The notes beneath the pieces were generated by a model. The model had not been told where the DNA came from and searched no databases. It saw only the letters and a program-made list of their open reading frames with translations. A stretch of 21,218 bases of DNA from assembly GCA_021812735.1 (NCBI GenBank), contig JAKAMV010000062.1:1-21218 (forward strand), given 5' to 3'. The stretch comes from Chloroflexota bacterium (GTDB taxonomy: Bacteria; Chloroflexota; Limnocylindria; Limnocylindrales; CSP1-4). The translations under genes were made by a program, and so were the position numbers. This document shows positions 1-6,832 of the stretch, piece by piece; the first letter of the stretch is position 1; every line of letters starts with the position of its first letter.

Positions 1-47
1 CGATCTGCGGCTCCGCCTTCCGCCTCACCCTGCCGCGCTTCACCTGA
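1..47 (+). CDS. C-terminal end of a histidine kinase (partial, cut by window start)
   Basis: Reading frame 3 gives I-C-G-S-A-F-R-L-T-L-P-R-F-T and then TGA at 45-47. A Gly-Ser/Thr-x-Phe-x-(hydrophobic)-x-Leu-Pro ending is how the HATPase_c domain of histidine kinases usually finishes, as its last beta strand. Only 14 residues are visible, so the family call rests on that pattern alone. It is a plus-strand gene that converges on the small secreted-protein gene ending at 195, with 147 bp between them in which I see no gene. Confidence 0.45.
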   Translation, partial: ICGSAFRLTLPRFT

Positions 48-194
48 CAATCATCTGCCTTGAGCTCGGGCACACGCCGGGCCACGCGCCGGCTTCGTGC
101 TCGTCGCGCACCACTCCGCGGACGGCGCTGAAGCGAGGGGCCCGCCGCCCATCTGGGCGACGGGACCCTCCGCGGTGGCCTCAGCGGCGCGTCG

Positions 195-644
195 TCACTC
201 CTCGCCGTTGAACTGGTGGTCCACGTTCCCCGCAGGATCGGCGTGGCCGCCAGGGCCATCGGCCTCGGTCGCCGAGCCGGTCTCGGCGGGCCCTGCCGCA
301 GCGTCAGCGGTCTCGGCGGGCTCGGCTCCGGCACCCGACGACCCCGCCGTTGAGCTGGCAGCCTTCGTCGTCAGCACGGCGGGCGCAGCGATGGCCTGCG
401 TCGCCGCCGAGCCGCTCGCCTGCGTGGTGTCGGCGCCCGTCTGGTCGCCGGACTGGACGTTGTCGGTGTCCGGCGCGGACGCGCCCTCGGCCGGGTCGGC
501 CGGCTCCGCCGTCGCCACGGCGACGGGCGCCGCCACGATGGCGGCATGCTGGGCCGGTGCCGAGGCGAGGACGGACGACGCCCCGCCGATCAGCAGGGCT
601 GCGGCGGCCGCGACGGCCGGCGCCTTGAGCTTGTCAAGCGTCAT
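195..644 (-). CDS. Small secreted Ala/Pro/Gly-rich protein with acidic C-terminal tail
   Basis: I do not recognise a named family. The 149-aa product starts with MTLDKLKAPA, a short basic stretch. A hydrophobic signal segment follows (about residues 8-27, ending in an A-S-A type cleavage site), then a low-complexity Ala/Thr/Ser/Glu/Asp region. The end is ordered-looking: D-G-P-G-G-H-A-D-P-A-G-N-V-D-H-Q-F-N-G-E-E. The start at 644 is chosen over the longer frame because GAGGAG sits 8 nt upstream and the signal peptide begins there. It is probably exported and either free or loosely wall-bound. A 7-bp hairpin (667-687) lies in its leader. It is divergent from a response regulator gene, and the shared gap holds OmpR-type repeats, so it may be a target or an accessory protein of that two-component system. 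That link is inference. Confidence 0.6.
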   Translation of the reverse strand: MTLDKLKAPAVAAAAALLIGGASSVLASAPAQHAAIVAAPVAVATAEPADPAEGASAPDTDNVQSGDQTGADTTQASGSAATQAIAAPAVLTTKAASSTAGSSGAGAEPAETADAAAGPAETGSATEADGPGGHADPAGNVDHQFNGEE

Positions 645-713
645 GAGTTGAACGCTCCTCGGTGAGGGCCGGGTCACTCGCCCGGCCGCTGAGGCCACCG
701 TGCGCCCCGCCTC

Positions 714-762
714 GTGAATCCTCCGCGAATGCCGGCGGACAGCAGATTCATCTGGCGTTCAC
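714..762. promoter_or_regulatory. Candidate OmpR/PhoB-type operator, two mirror-image direct-repeat pairs
   Basis: In the divergent gap, GTGAAT (714-719) and GCGAAT (725-730) form a direct repeat with an 11-bp period. ATTCAT (746-751) and GTTCAC (757-762) form the complementary pair, also with an 11-bp period. The two pairs mirror each other about position 738. OmpR/PhoB-family regulators typically bind head-to-tail half-sites about 11 bp apart. Placement immediately upstream of such a regulator suggests autoregulation and control of the divergent secreted-protein gene. Confidence 0.5.
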
Positions 763-785
763 GATCCGGGGGGATGCTCGGGGCC

Positions 786-1463
786 ATGAAGCTGCTGGTG
801 CTCGAGGACGACGCCAATCTGCGGTCGGCCCTGCGCCGCGGATTCCGGCGGGCGGGACATGTCGTGGACGACGCCGGGACGCTCGAGGACGCGCGCTGGC
901 TGGTCGCGGAGTCCACGTACGACGCGCTCGTGCTCGACGTGATGGTCCCCGACGGCGACGGGTTCGGCTTCTGCCGCGACCTCCGGCAGGCCGGGGACCG
1001 GACCCCAGTCCTGATGCTGACGGCCCGCGACGCAGTGGTCGACCGGGTCCGGGGCCTCGACGTCGGCGCGGACGATTACCTGATCAAGCCGTTCGCCTTC
1101 GAGGAGCTGCTTGCGAGGGTGCGCGCCCTCGGCCGCCGGGGGCCCGCGTCGATGCCGATCCGGCAGGTGCTCGGGGCGCTCGAGGTGGACCAGGTCGCAC
1201 GGCGCGCGGTCCTCGCCGGGCGCCCGCTGGAGCTCACCGCACGCCAGTTCGGGCTGCTGGCGCTCTTCGTCAGCCGAGCGGACCAGGTTCTGAGCCGACC
1301 GCAGATCCTCGCCCAGCTCTGGGACTGGGCGTTCGAGGGCGACCCGCGGATCGTCGACGTCTACGTCAATGCACTCCGCCGATCGCTCGGCGAGGGCCCG
1401 GGGGTGCCCCGCCTCGAGACGGTGCGGGGGGCGGGGTACGCCCTGCGCGCGCCCCCGCCGTGA
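786..1463 (+). CDS. OmpR-family DNA-binding response regulator
   Basis: This 225-aa cytoplasmic transcription regulator has a receiver domain (residues 2-115) and a winged-helix Trans_reg_C domain (about 127-221). The acidic pocket is E7-D8-D9, the phospho-acceptor is D51 (LVLDVMVPDGDG), the switch residue T79 lies in LMLTARD, and K101 is in the K-P-F motif. The effector domain shows the usual LTARQFGLLALF and VRGAGYAL motifs. The start is set at MKLLVLEDD because homologues begin just before this first beta strand; an in-frame ATG at 774 is possible, and the ribosome site is weak for either. Its stop overlaps the GTG of the kinase by 4 bp, so the two are co-translated. The operator-like repeats lie just upstream. 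The stimulus is unknown. Confidence 0.93.
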   Translation: MKLLVLEDDANLRSALRRGFRRAGHVVDDAGTLEDARWLVAESTYDALVLDVMVPDGDGFGFCRDLRQAGDRTPVLMLTARDAVVDRVRGLDVGADDYLIKPFAFEELLARVRALGRRGPASMPIRQVLGALEVDQVARRAVLAGRPLELTARQFGLLALFVSRADQVLSRPQILAQLWDWAFEGDPRIVDVYVNALRRSLGEGPGVPRLETVRGAGYALRAPPP

Positions 1464-2767
1464 CGATCCGCCTCCGTCTCGCGCTCGCGTACGCGCTCGG
1501 CATCGCGGCGACGCTCGCCCTGGTCGGGACCGTGGTGCGATGGCAGATGGCGGTAGCCCTGCGCGCCGGGCTCGACGCGTCCCTGGCCACCAAGGCCGAC
1601 GCCGTGGCGACCTCGCTCGAGAACAGCGGCCAGTCCGGGCTGCAGGAAACCGACGCCTCGTCGGGGTCCCTGTTCGTCGAGCTCTTGACGCCCTCAGGCG
1701 TCCTGGTCGACGCGACCGCAAACACCCCGGCGGGGGTCCCCGCCGCCGGGGGCGAGACCGCCGTCGGCGGCCACCACTACCTGGTCCGGGCCAGCACGGC
1801 GGCGGACGGGACGGTCATCCTCGTCGGCGCGGACCTCGCCGGCATCGACGCCACGATCCAGTCGCTCGAGGGCCTCCTGCTCACCACCGGCATCGCAGCG
1901 GGGGCGGCCTCCGCGCTCGCCGGCTGGTATCTCTCGGGCCGGGCGCTGCTGCCGCTGCGCCGACTCGCGCGCGACGCGTCCAGCATCGGCCCCAGCGGGC
2001 TGTCGACGAGGCTGACACGACCGTCGCAGCGAGACGAGGTCGGCCAGCTCGCCGACACGCTCAACGCGATGCTCGACCGGATCGACGACTCGGTCTCGCG
2101 CCAGCGGCGGTTCCTGGCGATGGCATCGCACGAGCTGCGGACGCCCCTGACGGCCCTGCGAGCTGAGCTCGACTTGGCCGACGACGCCAGCACCCGGCAG
2201 GAGCTGCTCGCGGCGGTCCACACGGCGCAAGGCCAAGCCGTCCGACTCACGGAGCTCGCCTCGAGCCTGCTGGGCCTGGCGTCGGTCGCGTCGGACGCCC
2301 GGGCGCTGGCGCTCTCCGAGTTCAGCGTCGCCGAGCTCGCCGAGGGGGTTGCCCGCTCCGTGCGGGCGCTCGCCCGCGAGCACCGGGTGGAGTTGCACGT
2401 CGACGCGGACGACGCCGCGATCACCTCTGACCGGGTCCGGCTGGAGCTCGCGCTCGGGAACCTCGTGCGCAACGCGGTCGTGCACGGCGGCGTCGGCGGG
2501 ACGGTCGATGTCGCCTGCCGCACGGAGGACGTCGACCGGGGCCGACAGCTCCGCGTCGAGGTCTCGGACCGCGGTCCGGGTTTCGGCCGCGCAGACCCGG
2601 CAGCGCTGTTCGAGCCGTTTGCGCGCGGCGGATCACGCGCTCCCGGTTCCGGGCTCGGCCTTGCAACCGTGGCCGAGGCGGTCCGAGCGCTGCACGGAAC
2701 AGCGGGCGCTCACGATCGGGGCGGCGGAGGCGCCGTGGTCTGGTTCACCGTCCCGGTGCAGGCCTGA
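1460..2767 (+). CDS. Membrane sensor histidine kinase (HAMP-HisKA-HATPase)
   Basis: The 435-aa partner of the preceding regulator starts at GTG 1460, which overlaps its stop (GTGA). TM1 spans about residues 7-28 and TM2 about 136-158, enclosing a roughly 105-residue extracytoplasmic sensor with no recognised ligand motif. HAMP follows (about 159-212, with the P-L-R-R-L start). HisKA carries phospho-acceptor H224 in MASHELRTPL. The HATPase_c N box is LGNLVRNAVVHG (332-343), G1 is SDRGPGFG (369-376), an FEPF motif follows (384-387), and G2 is GSGLGLATV (396-404). All catalytic motifs look intact. It resembles the short-linker kinases (CutS/BaeS-like) common in high-GC bacteria. A 7-bp hairpin immediately follows the stop codon. 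Confidence 0.93.
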   Translation: MTIRLRLALAYALGIAATLALVGTVVRWQMAVALRAGLDASLATKADAVATSLENSGQSGLQETDASSGSLFVELLTPSGVLVDATANTPAGVPAAGGETAVGGHHYLVRASTAADGTVILVGADLAGIDATIQSLEGLLLTTGIAAGAASALAGWYLSGRALLPLRRLARDASSIGPSGLSTRLTRPSQRDEVGQLADTLNAMLDRIDDSVSRQRRFLAMASHELRTPLTALRAELDLADDASTRQELLAAVHTAQGQAVRLTELASSLLGLASVASDARALALSEFSVAELAEGVARSVRALAREHRVELHVDADDAAITSDRVRLELALGNLVRNAVVHGGVGGTVDVACRTEDVDRGRQLRVEVSDRGPGFGRADPAALFEPFARGGSRAPGSGLGLATVAEAVRALHGTAGAHDRGGGGAVVWFTVPVQA

Positions 2768-2789
2768 CCGGTCCAACCAGCCGGACCGG
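2768..2789 (+). terminator. Hairpin directly after the kinase stop (terminator-like, no T-tract)
   Basis: CCGGTCC (2768-2774) and GGACCGG (2783-2789) form a perfect 7-bp stem with an 8-nt loop, beginning at the base after TGA. No run of T follows, so this could be a Rho-dependent or weak terminator, or an mRNA 3' stabiliser. Confidence 0.4.
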
Positions 2790-2840
2790 CCGGACAGGCC
2801 TGCCCTGCCGAACCTAGGCGGCCCGACAGCCCCGCCGACC

Positions 2841-2867
2841 TCGACACCAGGGGCGAGCGCGTAGGAT
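2841..2867 (+). promoter_or_regulatory. Candidate promoter upstream of the KdpD fragments
   Basis: TCGACA (2841-2846, 5 of 6 to TTGACA) and TAGGAT (2862-2867, 4 of 6 to TATAAT) are separated by 15 bp, slightly short. The predicted start of transcription, about 7 nt beyond the -10, falls at the ATG at 2875, which would make a leaderless transcript. Confidence 0.4.
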
Positions 2868-2874
2868 GGCCGCC

Positions 2875-2925
2875 ATGCATCCGCGGCGCGTCCGCCAGGC
2901 GGCAATCCCCACACGCTCACGATGA
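2875..2925 (+). CDS. Possible leaderless 16-codon upstream ORF
   Basis: ATG at 2875 opens a basic 16-residue frame (MHPRRVRQAAIPTRSR) whose TGA (2923-2925) overlaps the ATG (2922-2924) of the next gene as ATGA. It lacks a ribosome site but begins where the TAGGAT promoter would start its transcript. If real, its translation would deliver ribosomes to the next start codon. So short a frame could easily be chance. Confidence 0.25.
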   Translation: MHPRRVRQAAIPTRSR

Positions 2926-3398
2926 GCGACCCGGCCGAGTGGCTCCACGCGGTGCTGCTGCTGTTCACCGGGCTCATCGTGGGCGAGCTTGCGGCACTGC
3001 AGCGGCAGCGCGTCGACGACGCCCGCCAGCGCGAGCGGGAGGCCGTGGCGCTGTTCCGGGCCAGCCACGCGCTCGCCACGCGAGAGATGGTCGTCGCCGT
3101 CCTGCCACGGCTGGCCGGCATCCTCCGCGACAATGCGGGGATGGACCGCGTGTGGCTGTCGCTGGGGCCGGGTGGCCGAGAGCAGGCGGCCGCGGGCACG
3201 GACCCGGACGTCACGACGGCCGTGGACGCAGCGAGGGCCGCCGGCGGCGGCGGGCCCGTGCCGGCCGTCGTCGCCCGCCACACCGAGGGACCGCTGCTCG
3301 GGTTCCTCGGCGAGCCGCGCATCAACGTGCTCGAGCTCGACCTCGGCCTCGGCGGGCTACTCCGCCCAAGCGCCGGGGCATCCGGCTCCGCAGGCTGA
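2922..3398 (+). CDS. Truncated KdpD-like membrane/GAF stub
   Basis: The 158-aa product begins MSDPAEWLHAVLLLFTGL. It aligns by eye with residues 93-170 of the KdpD C-terminal half encoded at 9349-10923 (VSNPAEWLSLLLFLL...ALQRDR...DDAEMDQVWV against its own ALQRQR...DNAGMDRVWL). It keeps the last transmembrane helix of DUF4118 (about residues 8-26), the following coiled-coil-like linker and the start of a GAF-like domain, then diverges and stops. It has no dimerisation/phospho-acceptor or ATPase domain. In-frame sequence just upstream of the ATG (P-H-T-L-T) still resembles KdpD, so the start codon lies inside the ancestral homology. It is therefore either a repurposed single-helix protein or a decaying fragment. 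It is followed after 8 bp by the KdpD N-terminal gene, the reverse of the normal domain order. Confidence 0.6.
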   Translation: MSDPAEWLHAVLLLFTGLIVGELAALQRQRVDDARQREREAVALFRASHALATREMVVAVLPRLAGILRDNAGMDRVWLSLGPGGREQAAAGTDPDVTTAVDAARAAGGGGPVPAVVARHTEGPLLGFLGEPRINVLELDLGLGGLLRPSAGASGSAG

Positions 3399-3406
3399 GC
3401 TCGGCG

Positions 3407-4558
3407 ATGCGCGACCCCGAGCGCGACGCGTTCGACGTCCGGCCAGGCCCGGACGAGCTCATGGCGCGCCTGCAGGCCGACGGGCAGGCGGGGCGCGGCC
3501 GTCTGCGCGTCTACCTGGCCATGGCGCCCGGCGTCGGCAAGACGTACCGGATGCTCGAGGAGGGCCACCGGCGCGCGGAGCGCGGGACGGACCTCGTCGT
3601 GGGCTTCGCGGAGTGCCACGGGCGGCCGAACACGATCAGCCTCCTGGACGGGCTCGAGGTCGTGCCCCCGCTGTCCGTGGACTACCGCGGCGTGACGCTC
3701 GAGGAGATGGACACGGACGCGGTGCTGGCCCGCCGCCCGACCGTCGCGCTCGTTGACGATCTCGCGCACACGAACATCCCCGGCTCGGCACGCGCGAAGC
3801 GCTGGCAGGACGTCGAGGCGATCCGCGTCACCGGGATCCACGTGGTCACCACGCTCAACATCCAGCACCTCGAGAGCGTGGCCGACGCGGTGGCCACGAT
3901 CACCGGCGCCCCGGTCAACGAGCGGCTCCCCGATGACGTGCTGCGCGACGCGGACGAGATCGAGCTGGTGGACATGAGTCCGCACGCCCTGCGCCAGCGC
4001 ATGCGCCACGGGAACGTCTACCCGCCGGAGCGCGCGGCAGTGGCGCTCGACCGGTTCTTCACCGAGCCCAACCTGACCGCCCTGCGCGAGCTCGCGCTGC
4101 GGATCGCCGCCCAGCGCGTGGAGGGCCAGCTCGAGGCGACCCGCGGCGCGCCCCTGCCGCTCGTCACCGAGCGCGTGCTCGTGCTCGTGGACCAGAGCCG
4201 GGCCGCGCCGCGGGCCGTGCGGCGCGCCGCGAGGATCGCCGCGCTGCTCCACGGCGCGCTGATCGCACTGGTCGTGGACAGCCCGTCGGCCGCGCGCCTG
4301 CCGCTCGACCGCCGGCGGGACCTCCAGCAGGCTCTCGACGACGCGGTCGGCCTCGGCGCTGACGTGGTCCGCGTCGAGGCCGACGGTGCGGCGGCGGGCC
4401 TGGAGCAGGTCGTGCGGGCGCGCCAGCCGACCCACGTGGTGCTTCCGAACGAGCCCGGCGGCAGCCTCGCGAGGCTCCGGCACGGGACGCTGGCCGAGCA
4501 GCTGCTGCGGCTCGACCCCGACCTCGAGGTGCACCTGGTGGACGTCCGCGAGCGCTGA
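3407..4558 (+). CDS. Stand-alone KdpD N-terminal sensor domain with Usp domain
   Basis: The 383-aa soluble protein matches the cytoplasmic N-terminal half of KdpD. A Walker A-type motif is at about residues 38-46 (AMAPGVGKT). The Walker B-like segment and its follow-on lie at about 111-134 (VALVDDLAHTN, then PGS and KRWQDVE), with TTLNIQHLES at 148-157. A universal-stress-protein-like domain runs from about 250 to the end. The usual acidic E of DELAH is D here. It has no membrane helices and no kinase, and ends cleanly after the Usp domain, whereas E. coli KdpD is about 895 aa. Free-standing KdpD N-domains are known in cyanobacteria. In Staphylococcus the KdpD Usp domain binds c-di-AMP, so a potassium/c-di-AMP sensing role next to a KimA-type permease is plausible inference. 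ATG 3407 is chosen because the family N-terminus starts shortly before the P-loop strand; its ribosome site is poor. Confidence 0.85.
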   Translation: MRDPERDAFDVRPGPDELMARLQADGQAGRGRLRVYLAMAPGVGKTYRMLEEGHRRAERGTDLVVGFAECHGRPNTISLLDGLEVVPPLSVDYRGVTLEEMDTDAVLARRPTVALVDDLAHTNIPGSARAKRWQDVEAIRVTGIHVVTTLNIQHLESVADAVATITGAPVNERLPDDVLRDADEIELVDMSPHALRQRMRHGNVYPPERAAVALDRFFTEPNLTALRELALRIAAQRVEGQLEATRGAPLPLVTERVLVLVDQSRAAPRAVRRAARIAALLHGALIALVVDSPSAARLPLDRRRDLQQALDDAVGLGADVVRVEADGAAAGLEQVVRARQPTHVVLPNEPGGSLARLRHGTLAEQLLRLDPDLEVHLVDVRER

Positions 4559-4560
4559 GC

Positions 4561-4580
4561 ACGGGCGGCAGGTCGCCCGT
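4561..4580 (+). terminator. Hairpin after the KdpD N-domain gene
   Basis: ACGGGCG (4561-4567) pairs perfectly with CGCCCGT (4574-4580) around a 6-nt loop, two bases past the stop codon. It is followed by TGTTGAGGCGTTGTTGAG, which is only mildly T-rich. It probably attenuates or terminates transcription before the permease leader. Confidence 0.45.
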
Positions 4581-4641
4581 TGTTGAGGCGTTGTTGAGCG
4601 ATTCGGCGCCGCGGCCCGCCGGCCGAGCGTGAGCCCTGACC

Positions 4642-4728
4642 TAGGCTGGTGCCGTGGGCGGGAACGCGCCCCGCGCGACCGTCCCCGATGACGTCAAGCG
4701 CCCACAACGGCGTCGGAGCTGCACTTGA
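4642..4728 (+). promoter_or_regulatory. Candidate -10 element and leaderless leader ORF ahead of the permease
   Basis: TAGGCT (4642-4647) is followed by 6 nt and a GTG (4654) that opens a 24-codon basic frame ending at TGA 4726-4728. No convincing -35 is visible. The TANNNT-N6-GTG layout is what leaderless genes look like in high-GC bacteria, so this may be the permease promoter with a short upstream ORF. Evidence is positional only. Confidence 0.3.
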
Positions 4729-4746
4729 ACCGCGCACCGCGACAGA

Positions 4747-4773
4747 CTCGAGCCCCGGCCGGCCGGGGCCGAG
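4747..4773 (+). other. Strong stem-loop in the permease 5' leader
   Basis: GCCCCGGCCGGCCGGGGC (4752-4769) is a perfect palindrome. CTCG (4747-4750) and CGAG (4770-4773) extend it past one bulged A. The stem ends 30 bases before the GTG start of the permease. It does not show the conserved sequence blocks of the ydaO/c-di-AMP riboswitch. Confidence 0.5.
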
Positions 4774-4803
4774 CCACCACCGCACCCACCGCGGGGGCCC
4801 GCC

Positions 4804-6822
4804 GTGGCTGAGGCGTCCCCCATCGGGTCCCGCTCGAGCGTCCCCTCCCGGATCCCCCGCTCGGGCCGCAAACCCGGCGACCGGCGCGTCCAGGTGGACC
4901 GGCCTGAGGCCCGCTACTTCCGCTACGGCGACCAGGGCACCATCGTCGCCAAGGTCGCCGCCATCGAGCCCGCGTCGCGGGTGGGCCGGGTCGGGTTCGG
5001 CGCTCGGCGCCTTCTGTTCGGCCGCGTCCTCTCCACCCACGAGGAGCTGGAGCAGCGCCTGCCGAAGTGGAAGGCGCTGCCGATGTTCTCGTCCGATGTG
5101 ATGAGCTCGGTCGCCTACGCCACCGAGGCGATCCTGTTCACGCTGGCGATCGCCGGATCGTCCGCGTTCGGCTACATGCTCCCGATCTCGTTCCTCATCG
5201 TGGGGCTGTTGGTCCTGGTGACGTTCAGCTACCGCCAGACCATCCGCGCCTACCCGAACGGCGGCGGCAGCTACATCGTCGCCCACGCCAACCTGGGCAC
5301 GATCGCCGGCCTCGTGGCGGCCGCCTCGCTCCTCGTGGACTACGTGCTCACGGTCGCCGTGTCCGTGTCCTCGGGCGTCTACAACCTCGCCGCGGCCCTG
5401 CCGTTCCTCGACGGCTACGAGGTGCCGATCATCGTCGCCAGCATCGTGCTGGTGATGATCGTCAACCTGCGCGGGCTCAAGGAGAGCGGCAGCATCTTCG
5501 CCGCGCCGACGTACATCTTCCTCGGCTCGATGCTGCTGTTGATCGTCACGGGCGTGGTGCGCGCGGCGCTCGGCCAGCACCTCCAGGCGCCGCCCACCCA
5601 GCCGTACGCCCCGCCGATCGAGGGCGTGAGCCTGCTGATCCTGATGCGCGCGTTCGCGGACGGCTGCTCGGCGATGACCGGCACCGAGGCGGTGGCCAAC
5701 GGCGTCCCGGCGTTCAAGCCGCCGGAGTGGAAGAACGCGCAGACCACGATGATCGTCATGGCCACGCTGCTCGGGACGATGTTCCTGGGCATGAGCTGGC
5801 TGGCGGGCGTGACCGGCGCGGTCCCGAGCGCATCGGGCGACTCGATCCTGTCGCAGATCGCCGAGGCCGTGTTCTACGGGCGGACGCCGCTCTACTACAT
5901 CCTGATGTTCGCCACGATGGGGATCCTCGTCCTGGCCGCCCAGACGAGCTTCGCCGACTTCCCGCGCCTGTCCTCGATCCTCGCCCGGGACGGGTTCTTC
6001 CCGCGCCAGTTCGCGTTCCGCGGCGAGCGCCTGGCGTTCAACTCCGGGATCGTCGCGCTGGCCGCCGTCTCGATCCTGCTGGTGGTGGTGTTCGGGGGCG
6101 ACGTCAACCGCTTGATCCCGCTGTACGCCATCGGCGTCTTCACGTCGTTCACGCTGAGCCAGTCGGGCATGGTCCACCACTGGTGGACCGAGCGCGGGCC
6201 CGGCTGGCAGCGGAGCGCCCTGATCAACGGCGTGGGCGCGGTGGTCACCGCGATCGTGGTGGTCATCTTCGCGATCGCGAAGTTCGCGCTCGGCGCCTGG
6301 ATCGTGCTGATCATCGTGCCGGTGCTGGTGGTGTCCATGCTGCTCATCGGCCGCGAGTACCGCAGCGCCCAGATCGAGCTCCACGTCCGGCCCGAGGCAG
6401 TCATCGGGCCGCCGAGCCGCGGCCAGCGCGTGATCGTCCCGATGCAGGACATGCGCCGCGACGCCATTCAGGCCGTCAAGCTCGGCCTGACGATGTCCAA
6501 GAGCGTGGTCGCGGTGCACGTGACCGACGACCTGGCCGCCGCGGAGCGGTTCCGCACGCGCTTCGAGGCCCAGGTGCGGGGCGTGGACCTGGTGATCGTG
6601 GAGTCGCCGTATCGCGAGTTCGTCCGGCCCCTGATCCGGTACCTCGAGTTCACCGCCGAGAAGGACCCGTCGGTGGTCACCATCGTCCTGATCCCGGAGC
6701 GGATCATCGACCACTGGTGGGAGCGGATCCTGTACAACCAGAGCGCCCACCGCCTGCGCGACGCCCTGACCGGCCACGCCGGCATCCTCGTGGCCGACGT
6801 GCCGTTCCGGCGGCCGGTCTAG
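4804..6822 (+). CDS. kimA: KimA-like APC-superfamily potassium permease
   Basis: The 672-aa integral membrane transporter is predicted to import K+ with H+, like Bacillus KimA (YdaO). The hallmark N-terminal block LPMFSSDVMSSVAYATE (about residues 92-108) is present, then TFSYRQTIRAYPNGGGSYIV and LLVDYVLTVAVSVSSG in the early helices. About 12 membrane segments end near residue 517. A soluble domain of about 150 residues follows, ending with HWWERILYNQSAHRLRDAL and a final V-A-D-V-P-F, as in KimA proteins. Bacillus KimA is about 607 aa; the extra length is an Arg/Pro-rich N-terminus of roughly 50-60 residues, so the true start could instead be GTG 4894 or 4981. KimA activity is inhibited by c-di-AMP in Firmicutes. 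Neighbouring KdpD pieces support a potassium role. Related APC proteins annotated as amino-acid permeases are the alternative. Confidence 0.85.
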   Translation: MAEASPIGSRSSVPSRIPRSGRKPGDRRVQVDRPEARYFRYGDQGTIVAKVAAIEPASRVGRVGFGARRLLFGRVLSTHEELEQRLPKWKALPMFSSDVMSSVAYATEAILFTLAIAGSSAFGYMLPISFLIVGLLVLVTFSYRQTIRAYPNGGGSYIVAHANLGTIAGLVAAASLLVDYVLTVAVSVSSGVYNLAAALPFLDGYEVPIIVASIVLVMIVNLRGLKESGSIFAAPTYIFLGSMLLLIVTGVVRAALGQHLQAPPTQPYAPPIEGVSLLILMRAFADGCSAMTGTEAVANGVPAFKPPEWKNAQTTMIVMATLLGTMFLGMSWLAGVTGAVPSASGDSILSQIAEAVFYGRTPLYYILMFATMGILVLAAQTSFADFPRLSSILARDGFFPRQFAFRGERLAFNSGIVALAAVSILLVVVFGGDVNRLIPLYAIGVFTSFTLSQSGMVHHWWTERGPGWQRSALINGVGAVVTAIVVVIFAIAKFALGAWIVLIIVPVLVVSMLLIGREYRSAQIELHVRPEAVIGPPSRGQRVIVPMQDMRRDAIQAVKLGLTMSKSVVAVHVTDDLAAAERFRTRFEAQVRGVDLVIVESPYREFVRPLIRYLEFTAEKDPSVVTIVLIPERIIDHWWERILYNQSAHRLRDALTGHAGILVADVPFRRPV

Positions 6823-6832
6823 GAGCCGCGCC

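Noticed and set aside
97..651. Long plus-strand frame opposite the secreted protein gene
   Set aside because: It is a shadow caused by high GC. The minus-strand frame has a ribosome site, a signal peptide and a defined tail; this one has no features.
662..1459. Upstream extension of the histidine kinase frame, giving a 701-aa protein
   Set aside because: The first 266 residues are Arg/Pro/Gly-rich out-of-frame translation across the response regulator. The GTG overlapping the regulator stop is the sensible start.
4559..4803. ydaO-type c-di-AMP riboswitch in the permease leader
   Set aside because: I looked for the conserved blocks I remember (such as the GGGGGACCC, GGGGUGAAUC and CGAACCCGUCAGCUAACC regions) and did not find them. 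A covariance search could still detect a divergent form.
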